Assembly (NCBI GenBank): GCA_947627905.1 | Contig: CANQXX010000011.1 | Location: 1-49,886 of the forward strand | Reading direction: 5' to 3' | Source of the DNA: an uncultured Clostridia bacterium | GTDB taxonomy: Bacteria; Bacillota; Clostridia; Oscillospirales; Ruminococcaceae | DNA: 49,886 bases | In this document: positions 35,946-45,084 of the stretch, piece by piece | How positions within the stretch are numbered: the stretch's first letter is position 1 | How the letters are laid out: each line of letters starts with the position of its first letter | Notes under the pieces: generated by a model | Database searches by the model: none | The model's input: only the letters and a program-made list of their open reading frames with translations | Told to the model about the DNA's origin: nothing | Translations under genes and position numbers: made by a program

Positions 35946-36317
35946 TTATTCGCTTGCATCAAAAGCATTTTCAATATATCGGAATCCTGTCACCTTTTCA
36001 CCCGAAACCGTGACCCATGCGGCGTCAAATCTCGGCTGAAGATCATGCGGATACTTTATCGAATACTGCTCAGACGTTTTGATTATCAATTTTATTTTTG
36101 CCGGAGTAATTGCTTCAAATCCGTTTACAAGAGGATCAGGCGCTCTTGTCTTGACCTCAACGAAAGCAATTATACCGTTCTTTGCGGCAATAATATCTAT
36201 TTCTCCGCCTTTTATCCTGAAATTCCTTTTCAGTATGGTATAACCTTTTCTTTCAAGGTAACAGGCAGTAAAATTTTCTCCTAAATCACCTATTGTTTTT
36301 TTATCCATTTTTATCAT
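35946..36317 (-). CDS. YraN family (UPF0102) nuclease-like protein
   Basis: 123 residues (120 if it starts at the second ATG, 36308). Holliday-junction-resolvase-like fold: GDLGENFTACYLERKGYTIL then GGEIDIIAAKNGIIAFVEVKTR, which carries the E-x(n)-D-x(n)-E-x-K catalytic-type residues. Function is not established. It overlaps the end of rnhB, its common neighbour. Confidence 0.92.
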   Translation of the reverse strand: MIKMDKKTIGDLGENFTACYLERKGYTILKRNFRIKGGEIDIIAAKNGIIAFVEVKTRAPDPLVNGFEAITPAKIKLIIKTSEQYSIKYPHDLQPRFDAAWVTVSGEKVTGFRYIENAFDASE

Positions 36318-36927
36318 TATACAGTTTTTTCAGAAATGACATTCTGTGGACCGGAGACGGTCCGTATTTCATAAGCATTTCATAATGAAGTTTTGTGCCG
36401 TATCCCTTATGCTTATCAAAGCAATACTGAGGATATTGTTCAGCAATTTTTTTCATGTACCGGTCACGACTTACTTTGGCAAGGATAGAAGCTGCCGCTA
36501 CACTTGCGGACGTCGCATCACCTTTAATGACAGTTTGGGTCTTGCAGCTTATTGAAGGAGATCTATTGCCGTCTATAAGAGCAATATCAGCGCTGATGCC
36601 CAGACCGTTATAGGCTCTTTCCATAGCAAGCATTGCAGCGTTAAGAATATTTATAGTTTCAATTTCTTCTACCGAAGCTGTTGCAATACAATAGGCTTTT
36701 GCCTTGGAAATGATCTCATCGTAAAGAAATTCACGCTTCTTTTCCGATAGCTTTTTGCTGTCATTTATTCCTTCGATATAAACACCGGTGTCAAAAATCA
36801 CAGCGGCGGCGTAAACGTCACCGGCAAGAGGTCCTCTTCCGGCTTCGTCTATGCCGCATACTGCTGAAAAGTCTTTTCTTATCAGATCGTCAAATTCAAA
36901 AAGATCCGTTGTCTGCTGAATTTTCAT
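36301..36927 (-). CDS. rnhB: Ribonuclease HII
   Basis: 208 residues. Active-site acidic residues are in GIDEAGRGPLAGDV (DEAGRG motif) and ALIDGN, with a later Asp in the AKVSRDR region. It removes ribonucleotides from DNA-RNA duplexes. ATG at 36927 follows AAAGGA; a TTG at 36957 would overlap rbgA and is rejected. Seven bases after rbgA. Confidence 0.95.
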   Translation of the reverse strand: MKIQQTTDLFEFDDLIRKDFSAVCGIDEAGRGPLAGDVYAAAVIFDTGVYIEGINDSKKLSEKKREFLYDEIISKAKAYCIATASVEEIETINILNAAMLAMERAYNGLGISADIALIDGNRSPSISCKTQTVIKGDATSASVAAASILAKVSRDRYMKKIAEQYPQYCFDKHKGYGTKLHYEMLMKYGPSPVHRMSFLKKLYNDKNG

Positions 36928-36934
36928 ATATGTT

Positions 36935-37801
36935 TCATTCCTTTGGGGGAAGTTCAAATGTTATCCGTCCGAGCTTTCCGCTCCTGTAATCATCAAGAAC
37001 GGCAGCAGCAGCACGCTCTGTATTGATCTCTCCGCCTGAAACAAGCATTCCTCTGGCTTTGCCTACTTTCAGGAGCAGTTCATAACCGTCCTCACATTCA
37101 GACACGCTGATCTTATATCTTTCCTCAAGGCGTTCCTTATACAGATCGCTCAATATATAAAGAAGCCTGCCGGCAAGAGCCTCAATATCGACAACATCAT
37201 CTTTTACTGCACCCGTAAAAGCTAATTTTTCCCCGACTGACATATCATCAAACTTTGGCCACAGCACACCGGGCATATCTAAAAGCTCTATATCGTCGCT
37301 TATTCTTATCCACTGTTTATCTCTTGTTACTCCCGGACGATCTTCGACCTTGGCTTTTTTCTGACCGGCAAGTCTGTTTATAAATGAAGATTTGCCTACA
37401 TTAGGAATACCTACCACCATAAGATGAATGGTCCTGCCGTTCATACCCTTGGCTTCATATTTTGCTATCAGATCTGCAAGCATGGTCTTTACCGATTGAG
37501 AAAACCTGTTCAGACCTTTGCCGCTTCTGCAATCGGCAGCTACAGCGGTTATTCCCTGCTTTCCATACCATGCAAGCCATTTTTGTGTTGCAGAATCATC
37601 GGCAGCGTCACATTTGTTCAGGATAACTATTCTTGGCTTCCCTTTTATCATTGACTGCAGATCGGGATTCCTGCTTGATTCAGGCACTCTTGCATCAATT
37701 ATCTCAACAACCGCATCAACAAGCGGAAGAGCGGCTTTTATCATGCGCCTGGTCTTTGACATATGACCGGGAAACCATTGTATTGAAGGAGTTTCAGTCA
37801 T
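36935..37801 (-). CDS. rbgA: Ribosome biogenesis GTPase RbgA (YlqF)
   Basis: 288 residues, circularly permuted GTPase with order G4-G5-G1-G2-G3: G4 NKCD (about 62-65), then G1 GIPNVGKSS and G3 DMPGV. It begins [13 protein letters not shown], the family signature. RbgA is needed for late 50S assembly. The rplS-lepB-rbgA-rnhB order closely follows Firmicutes synteny. Confidence 0.97.
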   Translation of the reverse strand: MTETPSIQWFPGHMSKTRRMIKAALPLVDAVVEIIDARVPESSRNPDLQSMIKGKPRIVILNKCDAADDSATQKWLAWYGKQGITAVAADCRSGKGLNRFSQSVKTMLADLIAKYEAKGMNGRTIHLMVVGIPNVGKSSFINRLAGQKKAKVEDRPGVTRDKQWIRISDDIELLDMPGVLWPKFDDMSVGEKLAFTGAVKDDVVDIEALAGRLLYILSDLYKERLEERYKISVSECEDGYELLLKVGKARGMLVSGGEINTERAAAAVLDDYRSGKLGRITFELPPKE

Positions 37802-37814
37802 TGCTTCCTCCGGA

Positions 37815-38438
37815 TCACGCAGGAACGCCTATAGAACTAAACGGGAATATCCTTATTACTACCTTGCCGAGAACATCTTCCTCTTCCACAAATCCAACTC
37901 TTGCATCTCTGCTGTCTGTGGAATTCATGCGGTTATCGCCCATGACAAAAACATAGCCATCCGGAACAACTACAGGATACTGATGTCCGCCCTCGTCCAT
38001 TTGTGTAGGTTCGGCAATATATTTTTCATCAAGCTTGACATCATCTACAAATACATCGCCTGTGTCAAAATCAATATTTACCTTCTGACCTCCTACGGCT
38101 ATTACACGCTTTACAATGACCTTTCCAAGTCCGTCAACTGTTTCCAGCTTGTTTTCATCATTGTAGACATGACCCTGAAGATCGTTTACAATAACGATAT
38201 CGCCGGCTTTAGGTTCATAGAAAAGATGTGAAACTATAAGCCTGTCACCATTGGTAAGAGTAGGCTGCATAGATTCTCCGTCAACATTCGCTACACGGAG
38301 TATAAACGTAAAAATAAGTATTACAGCAAAAAAAGCAAATATGATAGTTTCTACCCAATCTATATACTCTTCTGCCGCAGTTACTTCTTTGTTTTTATCC
38401 TCTTCAACTGCTTCATAGTCCAACTGGTATTTCGCCAT
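37815..38438 (-). CDS. lepB: Signal peptidase I
   Basis: 207 residues from ATG at 38438 (AAAGGG upstream). One N-terminal membrane segment (about 31-48), then catalytic Ser56 in GESMQPT and Lys110 in [11 protein letters not shown], and the [12 protein letters not shown] box E. It removes signal peptides at the outer face of the membrane. An acidic cytoplasmic stretch precedes the helix. Confidence 0.95.
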   Translation of the reverse strand: MAKYQLDYEAVEEDKNKEVTAAEEYIDWVETIIFAFFAVILIFTFILRVANVDGESMQPTLTNGDRLIVSHLFYEPKAGDIVIVNDLQGHVYNDENKLETVDGLGKVIVKRVIAVGGQKVNIDFDTGDVFVDDVKLDEKYIAEPTQMDEGGHQYPVVVPDGYVFVMGDNRMNSTDSRDARVGFVEEEDVLGKVVIRIFPFSSIGVPA

Positions 38439-38493
38439 AAAAAGCACACCCTTTCAAAAATTATTTTGATAATATTTCCCCACAGTTATAGCA

Positions 38494-38518
38494 CAAAAGG
38501 GACAATAAGTCCCTTTTG
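38494..38518 (-). terminator. Hairpin terminator between rplS and lepB
   Basis: Perfect 10-bp stem (CAAAAGGGAC with GTCCCTTTTG) and 5-base loop, with the T run forming the end of the 3' arm, 11 bases after the rplS stop. It probably reduces readthrough from the strong rplS promoter into lepB. Confidence 0.8.
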
Positions 38519-38529
38519 AATAACACCCG

Positions 38530-38874
38530 TCAACGGATCTGTTCTTTAACCTTTGCAGCCTTGCCGACTCTGCTGCGGATATAATAGAGCTTGCTGCGGC
38601 GAACTTTACCGCTTCTTACTATCTCTACCTTGTCAACCACAGGAGAGTGTACCGGGAATACTCTTTCAATACCGCAGCCGTGAGCAACACGTCTAACGGT
38701 AAATGTTTCATTTATTCCGCCGTGCTTCTTAGCGATAACAGTACCTTCAAATATCTGAATCCTGTACTTGTCGCCTTCCTTGATCTTAACGTGTACCTTT
38801 ACGGTATCACCGACATTTACAACAGGAGCTTCTTTTTTAAGGCTGCTGTCGCTGATGAGTTTGAGTGCGTCCAT
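38530..38874 (-). CDS. rplS: 50S ribosomal protein L19
   Basis: 114 residues. Family features include VGDTVKVHVKIKEG, QIFEGTVIAKKHGG and GIERVFPVHSP, ending KLYYIRSRVGKAAKVKE. It sits at the 30S-50S interface. ATG at 38874 has GGAGG eight bases upstream; a TTG six bases earlier is too close. Confidence 0.98.
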   Translation of the reverse strand: MDALKLISDSSLKKEAPVVNVGDTVKVHVKIKEGDKYRIQIFEGTVIAKKHGGINETFTVRRVAHGCGIERVFPVHSPVVDKVEIVRSGKVRRSKLYYIRSRVGKAAKVKEQIR

Positions 38875-38880
38875 ATTCAA

Positions 38881-39030
38881 TTCCTCCTAATTTCAAGACA
38901 TTCTTACCTTTCGCAAGAAAGCCGGATACAACACTCAAAAACCGGCATAAGGCAGCGGACTGTCCTTTTAATGCGCCTTTCGGCAGGCATTAATCTCGTC
39001 CGCTGAAACGCGGGCGGATCATCAAATGCT
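38881..39030 (-). ncRNA. Probable L19 leader (structured 5' UTR)
   Basis: The untranslated region folds strongly. An outer stem of 8 perfect pairs (39005-38998 with 38960-38953) encloses a hairpin of TTAATGC/GCATTAA plus GCC/GGC closed by a GAAA tetraloop (38993-38968). A further GCCGG/CCGGC stem follows nearer the gene. Rfam describes an L19 leader at this position in Firmicutes; a covariance-model search would confirm. Confidence 0.65.
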
Positions 39031-39035
39031 ATTTA

Positions 39036-39064
39036 ATATTATCACATTTTTATACAGATTGCAA
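39036..39064 (-). promoter_or_regulatory. Promoter of rplS
   Basis: TTGCAA (39064-39059), 17-base spacer and TAATAT (39041-39036) on the minus strand, just upstream of the structured leader. Confidence 0.65.
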
Positions 39065-39096
39065 GTATTTTCAGGTAAAAATTTGTGAAATGTACA

Positions 39097-39762
39097 TTAC
39101 ATAAAAATTTCTCCGTTTTTTATCAAAATTTTTGTGCGTTCTGCATAAACGTTATCAAAGGTTATTCCGCTTATATCGGAGAAAGTATCTGCAAAAACAT
39201 TTGAATTGATATTAAGAGTACCTCCTGCCGGAAGTCTTATATTGATCTCCGCATGATCATCTTTAATTCCGGCATTCAGTATATCAAGATAAGGTCTTAT
39301 ATCAATTTTAATAGTACCCTTGCTTTTTGAACGTTTATCTATCTCTACTGTCTCAAGTTCCATCATCATATTAAGTTTTTCAAGCATATATTCAGGAGCT
39401 GCGCCGCCGTAAAAACACATTTTATATTCAGCAAAGCCTATATCCTGATTTTTGTATACGGGTTCAGAGAGCTTTAATACAGAAAGACCTTCCGGCATAG
39501 CAGAGTTGAGCATATCTCTGCCTTTGTTTAGGTCAAAACTTTCCGTTACCGAAAAATCCATAAATTCCGTACTGCTTGCCACTCCAAGAGAAAGCGCCAG
39601 CGGAAAATTAAGATATATATGCGGATTGAATCCCTGTGAATACCACACAGGGAGCTTTGACCTTTTGAGCGCTCTCTGCATCGTCCGAAACAGATCAAGA
39701 TGTGAAATGAATACAGCTCGTCCTTTTTTTTCAAATACGGCTCTTACGTCAGTCTTTTCCAA
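39097..39762 (-). CDS. DUF2344 (TIGR03936) radical-SAM-linked protein
   Basis: 221 residues. It begins with VRAVFEKKGRAVFISHLDLFRTMQRA and has the WYSQGFNPHIYLNFPLALSLG block diagnostic of this family, which nearly always follows a TIGR03960 radical SAM protein. The start is a TTG at 39762 with AGGAGG eight bases upstream; the GTG at 39771 falls on that site. It overlaps the radical SAM gene by 14 bases. Function unknown; in related clostridia the pair precedes an RNase E/G gene, which is missing here. Confidence 0.92.
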   Translation of the reverse strand: MEKTDVRAVFEKKGRAVFISHLDLFRTMQRALKRSKLPVWYSQGFNPHIYLNFPLALSLGVASSTEFMDFSVTESFDLNKGRDMLNSAMPEGLSVLKLSEPVYKNQDIGFAEYKMCFYGGAAPEYMLEKLNMMMELETVEIDKRSKSKGTIKIDIRPYLDILNAGIKDDHAEINIRLPAGGTLNINSNVFADTFSDISGITFDNVYAERTKILIKNGEIFM

Positions 39763-41599
39763 AGCACGCACCTCCTACAGCCTTTGATACTCCGCATACG
39801 GAACATTTTTCCCGGCAGTTGGGAGTTACTTCTGCGGCAAGAGATTTTTTATGCTCGCTTATAAGAAATTCTTTTGATACAAAATAATCAAGGTGCTGCC
39901 ACGGCATTATTTCATCATAAGAACGCTTTCTGTGAGCATAGAAATCAATATCGGCGCCGGTCTTTTCAAATGCTTTCATCCAGAGATCATACCGGTAATA
40001 TTCGCTCCAGCTGTCGAATTTGCAGCCGGATCTCCATGCTTCATATATAGTTTTTCCAAGTCTCCTGTCTCCCTTTGCAAGAACGGCTTCCAGAATACTT
40101 ACCTTATAATTGTGCCAGCTTACATTAACTCTTTTTTTTGAACGTATGCTTTCAAGCAGCAGCTTCTGTCTGCGGTTTATTTCTTCAAACGAAGCCTGCG
40201 GCTCAAATTCAAAAGGAGTAAAGGGCTTAGGTACAAATGTTGCACAGCTTATGGATATCTGTACATGGCGTCCCTTAGACCGGTCAGGATCATTATAGTA
40301 CAGATCAATTATCTTTTCTGCAAGCTCGGCTATTCCTTTGATATCGTCGTCCGTTTCCGTAGGAAGTCCAAGCATGAAATACAGTTTGACCGCCGTATAG
40401 CCTCCCTTAAAGGCAATTTTACAGGCGCGCATTATCTCATCTTCGGTAATATTTTTGTTGATAACATCTCTTAGCCTTTGAGTTCCAGCTTCCGGAGCAA
40501 ATGTAAGCCCGCTCTTTCTTATGGCTTTAAGACGCTGCATAAGCTCATCGCTGAAACGGTCTATACGCATTGAAGGAAGCGAAAGATTGATTTTTTCATT
40601 ATCTGTGTACTCTGAAAGCAGCGAAAGCGTCCCTTCTATATCGGAAAGATCGCTCGTACTGAGCGAAGAAAGCGATACTTCTTCATATCCCGTACTTTCA
40701 CAAAGCGAACAAGTCTGCTTATATATCGTGTCTTTATTTTTTTCTCTGAACGGTCTGTATATAAATCCTGCCTGACAGAACCGGCAGCCTCTTATACAGC
40801 CCCTGAGAACTTCAACGACAGCTCTGTCATGAACTATCTCACAATATGGCACTACGAACGATTCAGGATAATATATCTCGTTAAGATCTTTTATTATACG
40901 TTTCTTTATAACTGGTGAAGCGTGAGGATCATTAGGAATTACCGATCTTATAGTTCCGTCATCATTATAGGAAACATCATAAAGTGACGGAACGTATATA
41001 CCTTCAATTCCGGCAGCCGCAAGTATAAAGTCTTTTTTGGAGCATCCATTTTTCTTCATTCCGGCATAAAGATCCATCAGTTCGATATTTACCTCTTCAC
41101 CTTCGCCGAGTATGAATATGTCGATAAAATCCGCCAACGGTTCCGGGTTGCATATGCATGGACCTCCGGCAACTATTACCGGCATATCATCGGTACGATC
41201 CTCTGACCTTACCGGAAGTCCGGCAAGATCAAGCATATTCAGTATATTTGTATAGCAAAGCTCATATTGTACAGTAAAACCTATAAAATCAAAATCTTTT
41301 ATCGGATCAAGGCTTTCCAGCGCATACAGCGGGATATTATTCTCACGCATAAGAGCCTCCATATCCTCCCATGGAGCAAATACTCTTTCACACCAGAAAT
41401 TTTCTCGTCTGTTTTTAATGGAATAAAGTATCTTCATTCCAAGATGTGACATTCCCACATCGTATGAATCAGGAAAGCAGAACGCAAACCTTACATCGAC
41501 CTTATCTTTATCCTTTATTACGCTGTTAAGTTCCCCTCCGATATAGCGTGAAGGATTTTTTACTTTAAGAAGGATACTTTCTAACTGTTCCTTTAACAT
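39749..41599 (-). CDS. TIGR03960 B12-binding/radical SAM protein
   Basis: 616 residues. N-terminal cobalamin-binding-like domain (about 30-190, FPDSYDVGMSHLG and GGPCICNPEPLAD), then a radical SAM core with the iron-sulphur motif CIRGCRFC (CxxxCxxC, about 268-275) and GLTFAPEAGT; a C-terminal Cys cluster (CREKCSVCG) follows. Conserved in clostridia, with no known substrate, and always with the DUF2344 partner. ATG follows GAGAGG. Confidence 0.94.
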   Translation of the reverse strand: MLKEQLESILLKVKNPSRYIGGELNSVIKDKDKVDVRFAFCFPDSYDVGMSHLGMKILYSIKNRRENFWCERVFAPWEDMEALMRENNIPLYALESLDPIKDFDFIGFTVQYELCYTNILNMLDLAGLPVRSEDRTDDMPVIVAGGPCICNPEPLADFIDIFILGEGEEVNIELMDLYAGMKKNGCSKKDFILAAAGIEGIYVPSLYDVSYNDDGTIRSVIPNDPHASPVIKKRIIKDLNEIYYPESFVVPYCEIVHDRAVVEVLRGCIRGCRFCQAGFIYRPFREKNKDTIYKQTCSLCESTGYEEVSLSSLSTSDLSDIEGTLSLLSEYTDNEKINLSLPSMRIDRFSDELMQRLKAIRKSGLTFAPEAGTQRLRDVINKNITEDEIMRACKIAFKGGYTAVKLYFMLGLPTETDDDIKGIAELAEKIIDLYYNDPDRSKGRHVQISISCATFVPKPFTPFEFEPQASFEEINRRQKLLLESIRSKKRVNVSWHNYKVSILEAVLAKGDRRLGKTIYEAWRSGCKFDSWSEYYRYDLWMKAFEKTGADIDFYAHRKRSYDEIMPWQHLDYFVSKEFLISEHKKSLAAEVTPNCREKCSVCGVSKAVGGACFGKD

Positions 41600-41635
41600 T
41601 TTTTACATTCCTCTCGTTTTTCAAAGGACCGTATA

Positions 41636-42223
41636 TCAGCATGAAAGAGCCGATATAAGCAGATAACATAATGTGATATACAAAGTAAAATTGCCTTTTC
41701 CGACAAAGGCAAAGCATATCATCGCCGCAATTATCAGAAATACATTCAGCCATTTAAGATATCTTTCCATAAGACAAGCATTTGAATAGCTGCAAAGCTT
41801 GTTTATCAACAGGACGATCAGCTTACCTCCGTCAAGATATTGCAGAGGAAGAAGATTAAATACTCCTATAACTGCATTTATCACAGAAAAGAGTTTTATC
41901 TCGGATATATCCGACATACCAAGCAGCATTGCTGCCAGAAAATTTGAAGCGCTGCCTGCAATCAATACAAAAAATTCTGTGCCGAAGTCTGTAAAACAGA
42001 ATTGCTTGTCGGGATAAATTTTTATTCCTGCACCGTAGAATAATATCCTTTTCGCCCTGATGCCAAATTTTTTCATGACAAAAAGATGCCCTAACTCATG
42101 CCATATGCACGCTGCAAGTCCGAAAACAGCGTAGGAATTGCCCATAAGGATAAGCAAGGACACCGCGGCAAAAAAGCTGAAATCAAATGCTACATATACA
42201 TTTTTGAAACTAAATTCAAACAT
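41636..42223 (-). CDS. M50 site-2 protease, SpoIVFB-like
   Basis: 195 residues, largely membrane. The zinc motif HExxH is HELGH (residues 42-46), and the third ligand Asp131 is in LLPLQYLDGGKL. In spore formers this family includes SpoIVFB, which cleaves pro-sigma-K. The position just upstream of the TIGR03960/DUF2344 pair is where many clostridia carry spoIVFB, and spoIVB is in the same window, so SpoIVFB is the best reading. It has no ribosome binding site of its own and overlaps the upstream small gene by 8 bases, so translation is coupled. Confidence 0.85.
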   Translation of the reverse strand: MFEFSFKNVYVAFDFSFFAAVSLLILMGNSYAVFGLAACIWHELGHLFVMKKFGIRAKRILFYGAGIKIYPDKQFCFTDFGTEFFVLIAGSASNFLAAMLLGMSDISEIKLFSVINAVIGVFNLLPLQYLDGGKLIVLLINKLCSYSNACLMERYLKWLNVFLIIAAMICFAFVGKGNFTLYITLCYLLISALSC

Positions 42224-42509
42224 TTACATAAACAGAAGCAGATCTCAGAAAGTCAATAATTATCCTGAATGTATCCGCAATATTGCTTTCTTTCAGGCTT
42301 TTTTCAGAATATAAAGAATATATATCATAAGCAAGATCATTATTGAAAATATTTATCACCACAAAAACGATAGCCGCTGCAACGCAAAGTATAGCCTGAA
42401 TGGTCAAGGTATCAAAAAATGTTACTGTTTTTTTCTTTTGTATAAATAATTCCGTAAGCTCCACAGGCGCTTCTTCCTGTTCTTTTTTGTTTACAGGTTC
42501 ATCATTCAT
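42216..42509 (-). CDS. Small single-pass membrane protein in the SpoIVFA position
   Basis: 97 residues from the ATG at 42509, which has AAAGGGGA seven bases upstream (the ATG at 42527 has none). A polar, acidic N terminus of about 35 residues, one membrane helix (about 41-59, TIQAILCVAAAIVFVVINIF) and a short outer tail of about 35 residues. I do not recognise the family. By position and overlap with the M50 gene it may be the regulator that holds the protease, as SpoIVFA does, but it lacks a LytM domain and is less than half the usual size. Confidence 0.7.
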   Translation of the reverse strand: MNDEPVNKKEQEEAPVELTELFIQKKKTVTFFDTLTIQAILCVAAAIVFVVINIFNNDLAYDIYSLYSEKSLKESNIADTFRIIIDFLRSASVYVNV

Positions 42510-42561
42510 ACGCTCGTCCCCTTTCATTATATATTGATATTTAGAAAGGGAAATAAATATG

Positions 42562-43782
42562 TTATTTTCTTATCCTTATGATAGAATTTGCAGGATATTT
42601 TTTGGAGCATGGTATAACGATCTTCATCATGGCATGATTAGCATTTTCAATTTCATTTCCGTCATTATCGTACATTTTTTCAATTATAAACGTATCAAAC
42701 CCTGCTCCGGGAGAAAGTATCTCAACATTATCTCCTTTGCTGAAGCAGTTTCTCTGTGTGGCAAATATCATACCGTCATGGCAATCCTCTATCACTGCGG
42801 CAATGTCATATTCCCTTATATAACCGCTGTTTTCGTAATATTGACAATCGTTTGGATGCCCAAAGAAAAAGCCTGTACAGTAATTTCTGTGACTGACCTT
42901 GAACACCTCGTCTCTTATCATGTCAGGGAGATGATAGTCATCAGGAGACTGTTTAAGGATATCTACAGCCATTCTGTAAGCGTTTGTTATCACCGAAACA
43001 TAATATGAGGATTTTGCCCTGCCTTCGATCTTAAAACTTGTAACTCCTGCTTCGGCAAGTTTATCAAGATGTTCTATCATGCAAAGATCCTTGGCGTTAA
43101 GTATATAACTGCCCTGCTCATCTTCAAAAACGGGAAAAAATTCACCCGGTCTTGTTTCCTCCATAAGATGATAGCTCCAACGGCACGGCTGGGCACATTC
43201 TCCCCTGTTTGCATCGCGGTTCGTCAGATACTGGGAAAGCAGACATCTTCCCGAAAAGGACATACACATAGCGCCGTGGACAAATGCTTCTATATCCAGT
43301 TCCGCAGGAGTTTTTGCCCGTATCTCGGCGATCTCATCAATTGAAAGCTCCCTTGCAACAACTATCCTTTTCACTCCCATATTATAAAGTGCATTTGCGG
43401 AAGCATAATTGACGATACCTGTCTGCGTGGACATATGCACTTCCATATCAGGAGCATATTTTTTTGTCAGAGAAAGCAGTCCGAGATCGGCAATTATCAG
43501 CGCGTCCACACCGCATGATACAGCTTCATCAATAAACTGTCTGAAATGCGGTATCTCGTTATTTCTCGGAAGCGTATTGCAGGTAAGATAAACCTTTACA
43601 TTCCTTGAATGTGAAAATTCCACGGCAGATCTTAATTCATCATATGTGAAATTTTTAGGGCCTGCCCTCATGCCAAATGATTTTCCTCCGAGATATACCG
43701 CATCGGCTCCGTAATCAACGGCAGCTTTCAGACGTTCAGCATCTCCGGCAGGTGCAAGTACCTCAAGACTGTTATAATTCAT
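42562..43782 (-). CDS. U32-family protein, tRNA hydroxylation type (TrhP/YrrO-like)
   Basis: 406 residues. Signature EAFVHGAMCMSFSGRCLLS plus downstream CAQPCRW cysteines, probably iron-sulphur ligands. Once annotated as collagenase-like peptidases, YrrN/YrrO homologues are linked to prephenate-dependent hydroxylation of tRNA wobble uridine. It follows mltG by 15 bases, as in the yrrL-yrrO region of B. subtilis. ATG follows GGAGG. Confidence 0.9.
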   Translation of the reverse strand: MNYNSLEVLAPAGDAERLKAAVDYGADAVYLGGKSFGMRAGPKNFTYDELRSAVEFSHSRNVKVYLTCNTLPRNNEIPHFRQFIDEAVSCGVDALIIADLGLLSLTKKYAPDMEVHMSTQTGIVNYASANALYNMGVKRIVVARELSIDEIAEIRAKTPAELDIEAFVHGAMCMSFSGRCLLSQYLTNRDANRGECAQPCRWSYHLMEETRPGEFFPVFEDEQGSYILNAKDLCMIEHLDKLAEAGVTSFKIEGRAKSSYYVSVITNAYRMAVDILKQSPDDYHLPDMIRDEVFKVSHRNYCTGFFFGHPNDCQYYENSGYIREYDIAAVIEDCHDGMIFATQRNCFSKGDNVEILSPGAGFDTFIIEKMYDNDGNEIENANHAMMKIVIPCSKKYPANSIIRIRK

Positions 43783-43797
43783 AGAAAACCTCCGGTT

Positions 43798-45084
43798 TTA
43801 CTCCGCAAGACCAGCCTCGATAAGATTTTGTTCATGCTCTTCGAGAGTTTCTGCATAATAAAATTCTCCTGTTTCGAGGTTTGAACAGAAATAGTAATAA
43901 TCGGTATCAGCAGGATACAGGACTGCATTTATAGCGTCCAGTCCCGGATTGCATATAGGTCCGGGAGGAAGTCCTGCTCCGCGGTATGTATCATAAGCCT
44001 CAAACATTTTTTCGGATCTGACTTCTATATTAGGCATTATGATATCTTCAACATAATTGGTCGTTGGGTCTGACTGGAGCAGCGGGAAATTATCAGGATC
44101 ATTCAGACGATTATAGAAAACCGAAGCAACTATTTTCATATTTCTTTTATCAGGAGCTTCTGCCTGGACCATTGAAGCAAGAGTTAGAACTTCTTCAAGA
44201 TCCATTTCAAGATCGTCCATTCTTCCGTACAGATCCGGAGTTATTTTTGCTTCAAAGTTCTTGCATATTTTCTTGGCAACAACTCTTGGGTCTTCTTCAA
44301 GATAGAACTGATATGTATCCGGGAAAAGATAACCTTCCATTTTATAGAATTTCATATAGCTTGTCTTTACCTTTTCCTCAAAGTCAAATCCAAATTTTTC
44401 GGAATTGAACACCTTTATAAATTCATCTGCATCGCACACACCTTTTTCTTCCAGTCTTTGCGCAGCTTCAAAAATAGTTATTCCTTCCGGGAATACCACA
44501 TCAGCGGTTTCACGCTGGCTTTCAACTTCTTCCTGAAGCGTTTCTATAATGGTGCTGTAATCCATTTGCGGTGAAAGCCTGTGAGTTCCGGCAACATATT
44601 TACCGTCAGCGCCTTTTACCTTTGAGAAAAGTCTGAAAAGATCCGGATCAGCAATTATACCTTCGCGGAAAAGCTGATCGGCAATATCGTATGTACTCGA
44701 ACCCATAGGTATTTCAATATCCGTTACCAAATCCGATTTGCCTATTCCGAACATTTCTTTGGCGCATTTGAGTATAAATACCGCTGCAAGTATTGACACA
44801 GAAATGATCACAACACTAAGTATAACTCCGAAAATTATATGAGAATGACCGCGTTTTTTGCGGCGCTTTTTTCTTTTGCGCCTTTCTTCTTCGATATCCT
44901 CATCATATTCTTCATCAGGCTCGTCCGGTACATCATTAACGGCAGCTTCCTCATCGCTTACTTCTGTAACGGAGGGAATACCATTTTCCTCCGTTACGTT
45001 TGCAGGATCAACAGCTTCTTCCGGCAGACTTTCCGGAGTTTCATCAAATTCAATTTTATCTTCAGTAATTTCCTTATTTGTCAT
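43798..45084 (-). CDS. mltG: Endolytic murein transglycosylase MltG
   Basis: 428 residues from ATG at 45084. An unusually acidic cytoplasmic N terminus (about 75 residues), a basic RKKRRKKRG stop, one membrane helix (about 86-108), then a LysM-like subdomain and the YceG domain. The active-site region reads ASMVQAEA, in which the second Glu of the common ASIxExE pattern is kept and the first is Gln. It ends glycan strands. Overlaps the previous gene by 11 bases. Confidence 0.93.
   Translation of the reverse strand: MTNKEITEDKIEFDETPESLPEEAVDPANVTEENGIPSVTEVSDEEAAVNDVPDEPDEEYDEDIEEERRKRKKRRKKRGHSHIIFGVILSVVIISVSILAAVFILKCAKEMFGIGKSDLVTDIEIPMGSSTYDIADQLFREGIIADPDLFRLFSKVKGADGKYVAGTHRLSPQMDYSTIIETLQEEVESQRETADVVFPEGITIFEAAQRLEEKGVCDADEFIKVFNSEKFGFDFEEKVKTSYMKFYKMEGYLFPDTYQFYLEEDPRVVAKKICKNFEAKITPDLYGRMDDLEMDLEEVLTLASMVQAEAPDKRNMKIVASVFYNRLNDPDNFPLLQSDPTTNYVEDIIMPNIEVRSEKMFEAYDTYRGAGLPPGPICNPGLDAINAVLYPADTDYYYFCSNLETGEFYYAETLEEHEQNLIEAGLAE

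Noticed and set aside
43798-45084. Loss of the MltG catalytic glutamate (ASMVQAEA)
   Set aside because: The first Glu of the common ASIxExE motif is Gln but the second is kept, and I recall a similar pattern in other clostridial MltG. Without an alignment it cannot be called inactive.
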